Notes under the pieces: generated by a model
What the model was told of the DNA's origin: nothing
Database searches by the model: none
What the model saw: the letters and a program-made list of their open reading frames with translations, nothing else
DNA from: Nocardioides baekrokdamisoli
Lineage (GTDB): Bacteria > Actinomycetota > Actinomycetes > Propionibacteriales > Nocardioidaceae
Assembly: GCF_003945325.1 (NCBI RefSeq)
Contig: NZ_AP019307.1
Span: 2,790,001 to 2,854,000, forward strand
DNA: 64,000 bases
Reading direction: 5' to 3'
Translations under genes and position numbers: made by a program
In this document: one piece after another, positions 17,067 through 26,486 of the stretch
How the letters are laid out: each line of letters opens with the position of its first letter
Numbering within the stretch: the first letter of the stretch is position 1

Positions 17067-17717
17067 TCAGTCGGTTGAGCGCAGTCGCCGGTCGCCGTAC
17101 GCGAAGACCCCACTGACGGCCGCCAGCAGCGCAATCACGAGGACGCCGTTGAGCGCAATGCGGCCGTACCCGAGCACATCAACATCGGTGAACGGGTACG
17201 GGTACCAGTGCACGGCCGCGCCGCGGATCAGCGTGTACGCGATCCACAGCACCGGAAAGGCCAAGGAGAGCAGCACGGTCCGGCGATCGATCCGCGGTCG
17301 CGGACCGAAGAGGAACCAGCCGATGACGATCATGATCGGCACCACGTAATGGACGATCGAGTTCACCAGGATCTCGGTGAAACCGTTCGGCTCGTGGATG
17401 TCGGCCAGGATCGCCGAGTAGACGATGCCGGTCACAGCGATTCCGAACAGCGCCGCCAGTCGTACTGCGCGCCAGATCGCTCCGTCGCGATGCGGGTTGA
17501 GCGCCAGTGTCAGAGCGGTGAAGCCGCACAGCAGGTTGCTCTGGATCGTGAAGAAGCTGAACACACGGACGATCCGTCCGAAGGCATGGGTGCCTCGGAG
17601 CAGCCCGGTGGTCACCTCAGGCGCAGGGCCGTTGGCCCGGATCGCGATGACCATCTGCAGGATGATCGCCACCAGGACCAGTACCGCAATTGAGCCGTGC
17701 CACAGACGAGCGACCAT
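17067..17717 (-). CDS. Pr6Pr-family integral membrane protein
   Basis: 216 residues with about six transmembrane segments: residues 8-26, a middle block (SNLLCGFTALTLAL, LAALFGIAVTGIVYSAIL), then HYVVPIMIVIGWFLFGP, and a last helix near 185-207. The HYVVPI and WIAYTLIRG motifs fit the Pr6Pr (FAR-17a/AIG1-like) family common in actinobacteria and firmicutes. Function is unknown; related eukaryotic proteins hydrolyse hydroxy-fatty-acid esters, but that should not be carried over. Monocistronic, with a divergent small gene on its 5' side. Confidence 0.78.
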   Translation of the reverse strand: MVARLWHGSIAVLVLVAIILQMVIAIRANGPAPEVTTGLLRGTHAFGRIVRVFSFFTIQSNLLCGFTALTLALNPHRDGAIWRAVRLAALFGIAVTGIVYSAILADIHEPNGFTEILVNSIVHYVVPIMIVIGWFLFGPRPRIDRRTVLLSLAFPVLWIAYTLIRGAAVHWYPYPFTDVDVLGYGRIALNGVLVIALLAAVSGVFAYGDRRLRSTD

Positions 17718-17779
17718 GGAGGCACAGTAGCGACACGCGGCTCACCCGCGCCGCAGGCGGAGCGGGCTATCGTGAAACC

Positions 17780-18049
17780 GTGAACGCCGAGGGCTGGTAC
17801 GTCGATCCGTTCGGTACGCATGCCGACCGCTGGTTCTCCGACGGCACTCCGACGAAGCTGGTCAGGGACGGGACCGTCACGTCGTACGACGCGCCGCCCT
17901 CGACCGAGTACGACGGAACCTTGCAGCCGTCAGCGGACGCCGAGCCGACCGACGGCGCCGACCTCATCCGGGCCGACTCGCCCAACCCCACACCCGACTA
18001 CGGCCGAGCGGCCATGGAGGTCTGGGACCAGACGGCCGGCCTCATCTGA
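17780..18049 (+). CDS. Small hypothetical protein with DUF2510-like N-terminus
   Basis: 89 residues starting at GTG 17780. The first 26 residues (GWYVDPFGTHADRWFSDGTP) resemble the DUF2510 motif, a short Trp-rich segment (GWYxDPxG...RWWDG) common at the ends of actinobacterial membrane proteins. The rest is acidic and Pro-rich with no membrane segment. A free-standing version of this motif is small but not rare. Function unknown. Confidence 0.6.
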   Translation: MNAEGWYVDPFGTHADRWFSDGTPTKLVRDGTVTSYDAPPSTEYDGTLQPSADAEPTDGADLIRADSPNPTPDYGRAAMEVWDQTAGLI

Positions 18050-18069
18050 GGCAGCCGGTCAGCGTGTGA

Positions 18070-19230
18070 TCAGGCCGGGACTTCGGCCCCGACGACCCAG
18101 GTCGCGAAGAACTGCGAGCCGCCGCCGTACGCATGACCGAGTGCCTTGCGCGCACCATCGACCTGGTGTTCGCCGGCCATCCCGCGGACCTGCATCGCAG
18201 CCTCTGCGAACCGCAGCATGCCGGAGGCACCGATCGGGTTCGAGGACAGGACGCCGCCGGACATGTTGACCGGGATCCGTCCACCGATGGCGGTCTCGCC
18301 GGCCTCGGTGAGTTTCCACCCGGTGCCCTGATCGGCGAAGCCGAGGTTCTCCATCCACATCGGCTCGAACCACGAGAACGGGACGTAGATCTCCGCGCAG
18401 TCGATCTCGTCGATCGGCGAGGTGATCCCGGCCTGCTTCCACAGGGCTGCGGCGGCCGCCTGACCGGCGAGAGGGTTGACCTGGTCGCGACCCGACGCCG
18501 TGGTCGGCTCGGAACGCATCGCAGTCGCGTGGATCCACGCCGGGTTCGAGTACGCCTTCGCGGTGTCCTCGTCAGCGATCACCAGCGCGCAGGCGCCGTC
18601 CGAGGACGGGCAGGTCTCGTCGTACCGGATCGGGTCCCACAGCATCTGCGACGCCAGCACCGTCTCGACCGTCGTGCCCTCGTTGTGCAGGTGCGCGTAC
18701 GGGTTCTTCAGTGCGTTCTGGCGGTCCTTCGCCGCCACCATCGCGCCGATGTGAGTGGGCGCTCCGGAGCGCCGGATGTAGGCGCGTACGTGCGGGGCGA
18801 AGTAGCCGCCGGCGCCGGCGTGCACCGGCATGATGAACGGGACCGGCACCGACAGTGCCCACATCGCATTCGACTCGGACTGCTTTTCGAACGCGACCGT
18901 CAGGACGCGCTTGTGTACGCCGGCCTGCACCAGCGAGGCAGCCACGATCGCCGTCGAACCGCCGACCGAACCGGCGGTGTGTACGCGCAGGAGCGGCTTG
19001 CCGACGGCGCCCAGCGCCTCCGCCATGTACAACTCGGGCATCATCACGCCCTCGAAGAGGTCGGGCGCCTTGCCGACCACGATCGCGTCGATGTCGTCGA
19101 AGGTCATGTTGGCGTCAAGAAGCGCCCGGTCGATCGCCTCGCGACACACACCGGCGATCGACAGGTCGTCGCGCTTGGCGCGGTGGTGGGTCTGGCCGAT
19201 GCCGACCACTGCGGCACGCTGCTTGCTCAT
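18070..19230 (-). CDS. ltp3: Ltp3, thiolase-family lipid-transfer/aldolase-like protein
   Basis: 386 residues of the SCP-x thiolase family, which binds acyl-CoA but lacks a full thiolase triad. The stretches KAPDLFEGVMMPELYMAEA, HTAGSVGGSTAIVAASLVQ, SQMLWDPIRYDETCPSSDG and AEIYVPFSWFEPMW match Rv3523 (Ltp3) very closely. In M. tuberculosis Ltp3 and Ltp4 are KstR-regulated and lie next to Rv3521/Rv3520c, the order also seen here. The start ATG at 19230 overlaps the ltp4 stop (ATGA). Probable role: a steroid side-chain thiolase/aldolase step or CoA-ester handling, as an Ltp-OB-fold complex. Confidence 0.9.
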   Translation of the reverse strand: MSKQRAAVVGIGQTHHRAKRDDLSIAGVCREAIDRALLDANMTFDDIDAIVVGKAPDLFEGVMMPELYMAEALGAVGKPLLRVHTAGSVGGSTAIVAASLVQAGVHKRVLTVAFEKQSESNAMWALSVPVPFIMPVHAGAGGYFAPHVRAYIRRSGAPTHIGAMVAAKDRQNALKNPYAHLHNEGTTVETVLASQMLWDPIRYDETCPSSDGACALVIADEDTAKAYSNPAWIHATAMRSEPTTASGRDQVNPLAGQAAAAALWKQAGITSPIDEIDCAEIYVPFSWFEPMWMENLGFADQGTGWKLTEAGETAIGGRIPVNMSGGVLSSNPIGASGMLRFAEAAMQVRGMAGEHQVDGARKALGHAYGGGSQFFATWVVGAEVPA

Positions 19231-20285
19231 CGGTTGGCCTCCATGACGCAGACGAGGTTCTGTTGAAGGGCCGGTCCAGAGGTGGCGTGGCCGAGGGTGC
19301 GCTGCGCATCGCCCGACCAGATCTGCTTGGCGGCCTCGCCGATCCGGATCAGGCCGGCGCTGAACATCGGGTTGGCGGTCAGTGCGCCTCCCGAAGGGTT
19401 GATGCTGACTGAGTCGTCCAGACCGAGTTCCTTGCGGAGGATCAGTTCCTGGTGACTGAACGGCGCGTGCAGTTCGGCGACGTCGATCGGTGCGCCACCC
19501 ACGTTGGCCGAGATGGCCGCACGGCGCGCCGAGGGCGACCCCGACAGGTCGCGCGAGCCCAGGTCGGCCTGATCGACCGAGTGCGCGAAACCGCTGATCC
19601 AGGCCGGCCGTTCGGCCGTCGTCGGGAGGTGGTCCTTGGCCGCGATGATGATCGCCGCAGCACCGTCCGTGACGGGGGAGCAGTCGTGCTTGTGCAGCGG
19701 GTCCGCGTACAGCGGCCGAGCGAGGAGTTCATCGACACCTTCCTTGCCGCTGCGGATCGCGTACGGGTTGTCGGCAGCGTCGGCCAGGGAGCGCTGCGCG
19801 ACGGCTGCCAGATCCTTTTCGGTCCAGTGGCCGCCCTCAAGTCCGAGGCGCGCCTGGAGTGCGGCGATCGAGACCGTGTCCGGCCACAGCGGCGTCATCG
19901 TGTACGGGTCCAGCTGCAGCGCCAACGTGCGGCGCAGGACGCCAGCCGACGACTTGCCGAAGCCGTAGACGAGGGCCGTGTCGACCTCGCCCGTCTGGAT
20001 CTTGAGCCAAGCCTCGTACAGCGCCCAGGCGGCGTCCATCTCGACATGGGACTCCGCGACGGGCGGGAAGGCGCCGATCGCGTCGACCGCACTGACGAAC
20101 GAGAACGCCCGGCCGGCGAGGTAGTCGCTGGAGCCGGAGCACCAGAAGCCGATGTCCGACTTCGTCCACCCGGTCTGCTCGAAGAGTTCGGCGAAGATCG
20201 GCACCAGCAGTTCGACACAGGTCGGCGACCCCTCGAACTCCTTCATCTGTCGCTGGGCGAAGCCCACGACTGCTACATCACGCAT
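19227..20285 (-). CDS. ltp4: Ltp4, thiolase-family lipid-transfer/aldolase-like protein
   Basis: 352 residues, SCP-x thiolase family. Visible motifs include CSGSSDYLAGRAFSFVSAVD, SHVEMDAAWALYEAWLKIQT, CSPVTDGAAAIIIA and the C-terminal PSGGALTANPMFSAGL. Size and sequence correspond to Rv3522 (Ltp4). It overlaps ltp3 by 4 bp and its start overlaps the stop of the OB-fold gene by one base (TAATG). Ltp-type thiolases with a DUF35 partner act as retro-aldolases in steroid side-chain cleavage (as Ltp2-ChsH2 does), so a paired function is likely. Confidence 0.88.
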   Translation of the reverse strand: MRDVAVVGFAQRQMKEFEGSPTCVELLVPIFAELFEQTGWTKSDIGFWCSGSSDYLAGRAFSFVSAVDAIGAFPPVAESHVEMDAAWALYEAWLKIQTGEVDTALVYGFGKSSAGVLRRTLALQLDPYTMTPLWPDTVSIAALQARLGLEGGHWTEKDLAAVAQRSLADAADNPYAIRSGKEGVDELLARPLYADPLHKHDCSPVTDGAAAIIIAAKDHLPTTAERPAWISGFAHSVDQADLGSRDLSGSPSARRAAISANVGGAPIDVAELHAPFSHQELILRKELGLDDSVSINPSGGALTANPMFSAGLIRIGEAAKQIWSGDAQRTLGHATSGPALQQNLVCVMEANR

Positions 20286-21250
20286 TACAGGTGTCCCTCA
20301 TAGGTCTCGTACGCCGCGTCGGGTTCACCGTTCGGCTGGAAGTGCAGGATGTTCTCGATGGTGGTGCCCCACTCCTCGCGGGGCTTCCACACGGCCTCCA
20401 CGCGCATGCCCATCCGGACGTCGTGCGCGTCGATGCCCTGGATCAGGTGCAGGAACGCGATGTCGGCGCCGTCGAGCAGCACGTACGCGGAGACGTACGG
20501 CGGCGTGATGCGCTGGCCCAGGAAGGGGACGTTGACGATGCAGAAGGTCGTCACGGTGCCGCTTCCCGCGAGCTCGACCTCATCGGTCGTCGGCACCCCA
20601 TCGACCGGGCAGGCGCCGCGCGGTGGGACGTAGACCTTGCGACAGACCGGGCAGCGCTGACCGAGGATCCGGCCCTCGGCCATGCCGCGGAAGAACGCGG
20701 ACTCCTCGGGCGAGGCTGCGTACACGTAGTCCAGCGAGACGGGCGTGATGACGCCGGTGACGCCTTCGGCGGACCCCTCGTCGGCAGAGAACGACTCGCT
20801 GTGCTCAGCCGTGTCGGCGGGCTCGAAGCACGCGATGTCGGTGATCGCGCCGACGCGCTCAGCGGCCCACCGGATCCGGACGCGCATACCCGTGTGGATC
20901 GCGTCGTTCGACGCGACGTCGACCGCGTGCATGATCGCCGTGTCGGCGCCGTCGAGCTTCACGAGGGCCCAGGCGAACGGGTGGTCCAGGGGCTGGGCCT
21001 TGACCGGCTCCGGCACCCAGGTCCAGCTGACGACGGTGCCCTCGGAGGCGACGCCGACGAAGTCGGTGGTCGCTGCGTGGGTGACCGGGTCGAACTCAGG
21101 CGGGGGGACCCGCACGACACCGTCGGACGTACGTCCGCCAACGACGTGGCCGTCTCGAAGTCCGGTCAAAAAGTGTCCGATGACTGGTCCTGTGGAGCGC
21201 GTGTAATCGAAGGCGACTTCGATCGGCGCTTGCAATGTCCGGGTGCCCAT
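20285..21250 (-). CDS. Tandem OB-fold (DUF35) nucleic-acid-binding-like protein, Rv3521-like
   Basis: 321 residues built from two DUF35 units. The first is an OB-fold without a zinc ribbon (about 30-145); the second carries the rubredoxin-like ribbon CPVCRKVYVPPRGACPVDG near residue 200, followed by an OB-fold. Despite the name, this family binds acyl-CoA and forms complexes with SCP-x thiolases (as in ChsH2-Ltp2). It is the first gene of the OB-ltp4-ltp3 operon, so it probably partners Ltp4 or Ltp3. A KstR-type box lies 11 bp upstream of its start. Confidence 0.87.
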   Translation of the reverse strand: MGTRTLQAPIEVAFDYTRSTGPVIGHFLTGLRDGHVVGGRTSDGVVRVPPPEFDPVTHAATTDFVGVASEGTVVSWTWVPEPVKAQPLDHPFAWALVKLDGADTAIMHAVDVASNDAIHTGMRVRIRWAAERVGAITDIACFEPADTAEHSESFSADEGSAEGVTGVITPVSLDYVYAASPEESAFFRGMAEGRILGQRCPVCRKVYVPPRGACPVDGVPTTDEVELAGSGTVTTFCIVNVPFLGQRITPPYVSAYVLLDGADIAFLHLIQGIDAHDVRMGMRVEAVWKPREEWGTTIENILHFQPNGEPDAAYETYEGHL

Positions 21251-21260
21251 GGCTCAAAAG

Positions 21261-21274
21261 TGAAACACGTTCTA
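21261..21274. promoter_or_regulatory. KstR-type operator between the OB-fold/ltp operon and the Rv3520c-like gene
   Basis: TGAAACACGTTCTA matches all 8 fixed bases of TnnAACnnGTTnnA. It lies 11 bp from the start of the leftward OB-fold gene and 60 bp from the rightward LLM gene, so it may control both. Confidence 0.8.
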
Positions 21275-21333
21275 GTCTTGGGTTCAAGCACTGAGGCGTC
21301 GAGTATGAGACGCGGTAATGACGGAGGCAGAAC

Positions 21334-22377
21334 GTGAAGCTTGGCCTGCAACTCGGATACTGGGGCGCCCAGCCGCCGACCGGTGTCGCAGAACTCGTGG
21401 CGGCCGCGGAGGACAGCGGCTTCGACGCGATGTTCACCGCGGAGGCGTGGGGTTCTGACGCCTTCACGCCGTTGGCGTGGTGGGGCCGCGACACGAGTCG
21501 GATCAAGCTCGGGACGAGCATCGTCCAGATGTCCGGACGCGCGCCGACGAGCATTGCGATGCACGCGCTGACGCTGGACCACCTGACCAATGGCCGACTG
21601 ATTCTCGGGCTCGGTGTGAGTGGGCCGCAGGTCGTCGAGGGTTGGTACGGCCAGCCGTTCGAGAAGCCGCTGGCCCGTACCCGCGAGGTCGTCGAGATCA
21701 TCCGCAAGGTGCTGGCCCGCGAGGCGCCGGTCACCAACGACGGACCGCACTTCCCGCTGCCGTACAACGGTGCCAACGCGACGGGACTGGGCAAGCCACT
21801 GAAGCCGATCGTGCACCCGCTGCGTGCCGACATCCCGATCTGGCTCGGCGCCGAGGGGCCGAAGAACGTCGCCCAGACCGCCGAGATCGCAGACGGCTGG
21901 ATCGCCATCTTCTACACGCCGAAGTCGGCATCGATGTACCAGCCGTGGCTCGACGAGGGTTTCGCCCGACCGGGCGCCCGGCGTACGCGGGAGACCTTCG
22001 ACATCGCCGCGACCTGCCACCTGCAGATCACCACGAGCGAGGACGAGCGGCGTGCGGTCATCGATTACATGAAGCCGTGGGCAGCGCTCTACATGGGTGG
22101 CATGGGCGCCAAGGACCAGAACTTCCATAAGAACGTCTTCGAGCGGATGGGGTACGCCGAGCTCGCCGGCACGGTGCAGGAACTGTTCCTCGAGGGCAAG
22201 AAGGACGAGGCTGCCGGGCTGATCCCGGACGAGCTGATCACTGATCTGCACATCATCGGGGACGAGGTGTACGTGAAGGACAGGGTTGCGGAGTGGGAGG
22301 AATCAGGCGTGACGGAGTTGCTGTTGAGTTGCCGATCGGCCGACGAGGTCCGTCAGATCGCCGGGGTCCTGCTGTGA
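21334..22377 (+). CDS. LLM-class F420-dependent oxidoreductase, Rv3520c-like
   Basis: 347 residues with a luciferase-like TIM barrel (MKLGLQLGYWGAQPPTGVAE, TAEAWGSDAFTPLAWW, RLILGLGVSGPQVVEGWYG, PIWLGAEGPKNVAQTAEIAD). It matches Rv3520c, which neighbours ltp3/ltp4 in M. tuberculosis and is part of the cholesterol regulon; a coenzyme F420-dependent reduction is inferred from the family. GTG at 21334 has a GGAGG site seven bases upstream. Its stop overlaps the next acyl-CoA ligase start (GTGA), so they are co-transcribed. Confidence 0.87.
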   Translation: MKLGLQLGYWGAQPPTGVAELVAAAEDSGFDAMFTAEAWGSDAFTPLAWWGRDTSRIKLGTSIVQMSGRAPTSIAMHALTLDHLTNGRLILGLGVSGPQVVEGWYGQPFEKPLARTREVVEIIRKVLAREAPVTNDGPHFPLPYNGANATGLGKPLKPIVHPLRADIPIWLGAEGPKNVAQTAEIADGWIAIFYTPKSASMYQPWLDEGFARPGARRTRETFDIAATCHLQITTSEDERRAVIDYMKPWAALYMGGMGAKDQNFHKNVFERMGYAELAGTVQELFLEGKKDEAAGLIPDELITDLHIIGDEVYVKDRVAEWEESGVTELLLSCRSADEVRQIAGVLL

Positions 22378-23897
22378 GCATCGTCCACCTGGGCCACCTG
22401 CTGACCTCCGGGCTCGATCGCTGTGCCGATCAGCCCGTCCTCGAACTCGGCGAGGCCGTCCTCACCGGCGCCGAGATGAAGGCCGAAGTCGCGCGTTACG
22501 TCGCGGCTCTCGAATCTCTCGGTGTCACCACGGGCAGCGCGGTCGGCGTCCTGTCGGCCAACCGGCCCGAGGTGCTGCTTGTGATCGGTGCCGGTCAGAC
22601 GCAGGGCTACCGGCGTACGGCACTGCATCCTCTCGGCTCGCTCGACGACCACGCGTACGTCCTCGCGGATGCCGGCGTCACGACGTTGATCGTCGACACG
22701 GTTCCGGCGTTCCTGACCCGCGCAGCCGATCTGCTGGAGCGTGTGGAGTCGCTGACCCAGGTGCTGACCTTTGGGCCGGCCGACGTGGGCACCGACCTCG
22801 TGGCAACGGCCGCGACTGTGTCGCCCGGCGAGTTGGCCGTGGCCGATCTCGACCCCGACGCCGTGGTCTCGATCACCTACACCGGCGGCACCACCGGGCG
22901 CCCGAAGGGTGTCGTCGGAACGGCGTCGTCGATGGCGGCGATGACCCAGGTGCAGCTCGCGGAATGGGAGTGGCCGGCGGCACCGAAGTTCCTGATCGCT
23001 ACGCCGCTGTCACACGCGGGCGCAGCATTCTTCGCCCCGACGGTGATGAAGGGCGGTTCGCTGTACGTCGTGCCGAAGTTCGACCCGGCCGAGGTGCTCC
23101 GCGTCATCGAGGAGCAGAAGATCACGGCCACCATGCTGGTGCCGTCGATGATCTACGCACTGCTCGATCACCCTGACAGTCACACCCGTGATCTCTCGAG
23201 CCTGGAGACCGTCTACTACGGGGCCTCATCGATCAGTCCGACCCGGTTGGCGGAGGCCATCGAGCGGTTCGGCCCGATCTTCGCCCAGTACTACGGCCAG
23301 TCCGAGTGCCCGATGGTGATCAGCTACCTGGCGAAGGCCGATCACGGCGGTCCGCGTCTCGCGTCGTGCGGTCGCCCCAGTGCCTGGCTGCGGGCGGAGC
23401 TGCGCCGCGAGGACGGCTCGGTAGCGGCTGTCGGGGAGCCCGGGGAGATCTGGGTCTCCGGTCAGGTCCTGGCGAACGGCTACTGGCACCTGCCTGAGCA
23501 GACGGCGGAGACTTTCGTCGACGGGTGGCTGCGTACGGGCGATGTCGCACGGGCGGACGAGGACGGTTTCTGGTACATCGTCGACCGCACCAAGGACATG
23601 ATCGTGACCGGCGGGTTCAACGTGTTCCCGCGCGAGATCGAGGACGTGATCGCCACCGATCCGGCCGTGGCCCAGGTCGCGGTGATTGGCGTGCCCGACG
23701 AGAAGTGGGGCGAACTCGTCACCGCCGTCGTCGTACCCCGCCCTGGTGCGGCGATCGACGTCGAGGCGATCCAGCACCTGGTCAAGGACAAGAAGGGCTC
23801 GGTGCACGTACCCAAGCGGGTCCTCACCGTCGAGGCGATCCCCATGACCGCTCTCGGCAAGCCGGACAAGAAGGCCTTGCGCGCAACGTACGCCTGA
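22374..23897 (+). CDS. Acyl-CoA synthetase, probable steroid side-chain CoA ligase (FadD17-like size)
   Basis: ANL-superfamily adenylating enzyme, 507 residues. Core motifs: SITYTGGTTGRPKGV (P-loop), YYGQSECPM, GWLRTGDVARADEDGFWYIVDR with KDMIVTGGFNVFP, and the C-terminal catalytic Lys in ALGKPDKKALR. The GTG at 22374 overlaps the LLM gene. Its length is close to FadD17 (Rv3506, about 502 residues), a C5/C8 side-chain sterol-CoA ligase, and it differs from the FadD19-like ligase downstream, but the exact identity needs phylogeny. It activates a steroid or side-chain carboxylate with ATP and CoA. Confidence 0.85.
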   Translation: MSIVHLGHLLTSGLDRCADQPVLELGEAVLTGAEMKAEVARYVAALESLGVTTGSAVGVLSANRPEVLLVIGAGQTQGYRRTALHPLGSLDDHAYVLADAGVTTLIVDTVPAFLTRAADLLERVESLTQVLTFGPADVGTDLVATAATVSPGELAVADLDPDAVVSITYTGGTTGRPKGVVGTASSMAAMTQVQLAEWEWPAAPKFLIATPLSHAGAAFFAPTVMKGGSLYVVPKFDPAEVLRVIEEQKITATMLVPSMIYALLDHPDSHTRDLSSLETVYYGASSISPTRLAEAIERFGPIFAQYYGQSECPMVISYLAKADHGGPRLASCGRPSAWLRAELRREDGSVAAVGEPGEIWVSGQVLANGYWHLPEQTAETFVDGWLRTGDVARADEDGFWYIVDRTKDMIVTGGFNVFPREIEDVIATDPAVAQVAVIGVPDEKWGELVTAVVVPRPGAAIDVEAIQHLVKDKKGSVHVPKRVLTVEAIPMTALGKPDKKALRATYA

Positions 23898-23911
23898 CAA
23901 GGGCTCGAGCA

Positions 23912-23952
23912 ACGACGAAGGGCCGCACCTGACAGGTGCGGCCCTTCGTCGT
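23912..23952. terminator. Perfect bidirectional terminator hairpin
   Basis: A perfect 20-bp inverted repeat (ACGACGAAGGGCCGCACCTG and its complement around a single central A) lies between the convergent acyl-CoA ligase and echA19 stops. It is the strongest hairpin I found in the window. Confidence 0.88.
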
Positions 23953-23959
23953 GCGTTGG

Positions 23960-24781
23960 TCAGCTGCCGCTGAAGTTGGGCTTGCGGCGCTCGGCGAACG
24001 AACGCGGCCCTTCCTTGGCATCGTTGCTTGCGAACACTGCTGCGCCGACGGTGGCATCGTCCTTCCAGCACTCGTTCTCGTGCTTGCCCTCGGAGTCGCG
24101 GATTGTCTTCAGCACAGCCTGGACGGCCAGCGGGCCGTTCGCGGCGATCAGGTCGGCGACCTCGAGCGCGGCGGTCAACGCCTCGCCGTCGGGGACGATC
24201 CGGCCGATGAGGCCGATCTCCTTGGCCTCGGCAGCCAGGACGTGGCGCCCGGTCAGCAACAGTTCGGCAGCGATCGTGTACGGGATCTGCCGGGGCAGGC
24301 GTACGGCCGAACCGCCCAGCGGGTAGAGGCCCCACTTGACCTCGGATACGCCGAACTTGGCCGACTCGCCGGCGATCCGGATGTCAGTCGCCTGCAGGAT
24401 CTCGGTGCCGCCCGCGATCGCCGGGCCCTCGACGGCAGCGATCAGCGGCTTGGTCAATCGGAAGCCCTTGAGCAGCGACTTGATGATCGACGGATCGAAG
24501 GCGCCGGAGGCGAACTTGTCGCCCGGTGCGTCCTTCGACATCGCCTTGAGGTCTGCGCCTGCGCAGAAGTAGCCGCCGGCGCCGGTCAGGATGACGACGC
24601 GTACCTCGGGGTCATTGTTGGCCCGTTCCCAGGCTTGCTCCATCAGCCCCAACATCTCGCCCGAGAGGGCGTTGCGGGACTCGGGACGGTTCATCGTGAC
24701 GATGAGGGTGTGTCCGCGGAGTTCGGTCAGGAGATGCGGCTGGGTCGGCTCGTGCGACTCGCTCGTGGATGACTCGCTCAT
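23960..24781 (-). CDS. echA19: EchA19, steroid side-chain enoyl-CoA hydratase
   Basis: Crotonase of 273 residues. Oxyanion-hole segments are [13 protein letters not shown] and [19 protein letters not shown]; the catalytic region includes [18 protein letters not shown]. It lies divergent from fadD19, exactly as Rv3516 (echA19) and Rv3515c do in M. tuberculosis, where EchA19 hydrates the side-chain 24,25-enoyl-CoA of cholesterol catabolites. The ATG at 24781 opens with a Ser/Glu-rich leader of about ten residues; a shorter start is possible, while longer forms would cross the KstR-type box. Confidence 0.88.
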   Translation of the reverse strand: MSESSTSESHEPTQPHLLTELRGHTLIVTMNRPESRNALSGEMLGLMEQAWERANNDPEVRVVILTGAGGYFCAGADLKAMSKDAPGDKFASGAFDPSIIKSLLKGFRLTKPLIAAVEGPAIAGGTEILQATDIRIAGESAKFGVSEVKWGLYPLGGSAVRLPRQIPYTIAAELLLTGRHVLAAEAKEIGLIGRIVPDGEALTAALEVADLIAANGPLAVQAVLKTIRDSEGKHENECWKDDATVGAAVFASNDAKEGPRSFAERRKPNFSGS

Positions 24782-24802
24782 GGACGCAGTGTAGACACAA
24801 AC

Positions 24803-24816
24803 GAGAACGTGTTCTA
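24803..24816. promoter_or_regulatory. KstR-type operator between echA19 and fadD19
   Basis: GAGAACGTGTTCTA matches 7 of 8 fixed bases of TnnAACnnGTTnnA (the first T is G). Flanks CAAAC and GTTTTG extend the dyad. It ends 11 bp before the fadD19 ATG, leaving no room for a usual ribosome-binding site, so fadD19 may be read from a leaderless transcript. Confidence 0.82.
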
Positions 24817-24827
24817 GTTTTGCCCAC

Positions 24828-26486
24828 ATGGCCCGCAACATTGCCGATCTGTTCGAGCACGCCGTTGACGCTGCACCTGACAAGCCTGCAGTGCAGGTCG
24901 GAGACCGTGGGGTCACCTTTGCCGAGCTCGAGGCGGAGTCCAACAAACTCGCCCATTTCCTGAGCAGTCGTGGCATCGGCGCCGGCGACCATGTCGGCCT
25001 GTACTCCAAGAACTCTGCCGAGCACGTGATCGCGCTGCTCGCGATCTTCAAGGTCCGCGCCGTCGCGATCAACATCAACTACCGCTACGTCGCCGGGGAA
25101 CTCGAATACATCTTCGACAACGCCGATCTGGTCGGCCTCGTCCACGACGAGGTGTACGCCCCGCTCGTTGCCGAGGTCGCGCCGAAGTTCGCGAAGCTCA
25201 AGACGATCGTCGCGGTGCCCAGCCCGGTTGATGAGATCGGTGACGACGAGTTCGCGTTGATCCAGTCGTACGGCGGTGTCCTCCTGGCCGATGCGGCGGA
25301 GGGCCAGTCCGACGCCCGGGACTTCGGGCCGCGCAGCGCCGACGACATCCACATCATCTACACCGGCGGCACCACCGGATTCCCCAAGGGCGTCATGTGG
25401 CGCCACGAGGACTTCTGGCGCGTGCTGGGTGGCGGCATCGACTTCATGAGCGGCGACTACCTCGAGGAGTACGACCAGTCCGAGAAGGCGAAGCAGCCCG
25501 GGCTCGTCACGCTGCCGCTCAGCCCGCTGATGCACGGCGGCGCGCAGGCAGCCCTCCTGATGCACCTGTTCGCCGGCACCGTCACGATCCTGGAACCGCG
25601 ATTCGACCCGGTGAAGACCTGGGAGATCATCGACAAGTACGGCGTCCACATGATGTTCATGACGGGCGATGCCATGGCTCGCCCGCTGATCGACGCGTAC
25701 GAGGCGGGCCGCGCGGACGGTACGCCGTTCAGTGGCCAGACGCTCTTCGCGATCGCCTCGAGCGCGGCGATCTTCTCCAAGCCGGTCAAGGAGCGGTGGA
25801 TGAAGGCATTCCCCAACGCGGTCTTCACCGATTCCGTGGGCTCGACGGAGACCGGTTTCCAGGGGACCGGCCTGCAGGACGCCAGCGCGCTGTCCACCGA
25901 TGGCCCGGTCATCACCGCGGGTGCGCACACGGCGGTCCTCGATGAGGATGGCCGGCCGATCGACATCCACGACCCGAAGAACATCGGGTGTGTGGGCCTC
26001 ACCGCACGCAAGGGTCACGTCCCCGTCGGCTACTACGGCGACCCCGAGAAGTCAGCCAAGACGTTCGTGGAGATCGACGGCGAGCGTCACTCCATCCCCG
26101 GGGACATGGCGCGGGTCGAGGGTGAAGGTCGCCTCACATTGCTGGGACGCGGCTCCAACTGCATCAACACCGGTGGGGAGAAGGTCTACCCGGAGGAGGT
26201 TGAGGCGGCGATCAAGTTCCACCCCGACATCTACGACACCCTCGTCGTCGGACTGCCTGATGAGACCTACGGCCAGACCGTCGCAGCCGTCGTGCAGCCC
26301 ACGCCCGGCGCGACGATCGAGCTGGAGGAGTTGCGCACCTTCCTGCGTACGCACTTGTCGGGCTACAAGCTGCCGCGCGTCCTCGCGATCGTCGACGAGA
26401 TTCCGCGCAACGCCGCCGGCAAGGCGCAGTACCCCCGGGCCAAGGAAATCGCTCTGGCCACCATCTCGACAGGAGCTTCTGCCTGA
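24828..26486 (+). CDS. fadD19: FadD19, sterol side-chain CoA ligase
   Basis: ANL-family ligase of 552 residues. P-loop [16 protein letters not shown], the SVGSTETG A5 motif, [14 protein letters not shown] hinge and a C-terminal catalytic Lys in [13 protein letters not shown]. The N-terminus ([20 protein letters not shown]) and internal [20 protein letters not shown] are as I remember from FadD19 (Rv3515c), which adds CoA to C24/C26 side-chain carboxylates of sterols, including branched ones. Divergence from echA19 with a KstR-type box between them repeats the mycobacterial arrangement. The stop overlaps the next gene by one base. Confidence 0.9.
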   Translation: MARNIADLFEHAVDAAPDKPAVQVGDRGVTFAELEAESNKLAHFLSSRGIGAGDHVGLYSKNSAEHVIALLAIFKVRAVAININYRYVAGELEYIFDNADLVGLVHDEVYAPLVAEVAPKFAKLKTIVAVPSPVDEIGDDEFALIQSYGGVLLADAAEGQSDARDFGPRSADDIHIIYTGGTTGFPKGVMWRHEDFWRVLGGGIDFMSGDYLEEYDQSEKAKQPGLVTLPLSPLMHGGAQAALLMHLFAGTVTILEPRFDPVKTWEIIDKYGVHMMFMTGDAMARPLIDAYEAGRADGTPFSGQTLFAIASSAAIFSKPVKERWMKAFPNAVFTDSVGSTETGFQGTGLQDASALSTDGPVITAGAHTAVLDEDGRPIDIHDPKNIGCVGLTARKGHVPVGYYGDPEKSAKTFVEIDGERHSIPGDMARVEGEGRLTLLGRGSNCINTGGEKVYPEEVEAAIKFHPDIYDTLVVGLPDETYGQTVAAVVQPTPGATIELEELRTFLRTHLSGYKLPRVLAIVDEIPRNAAGKAQYPRAKEIALATISTGASA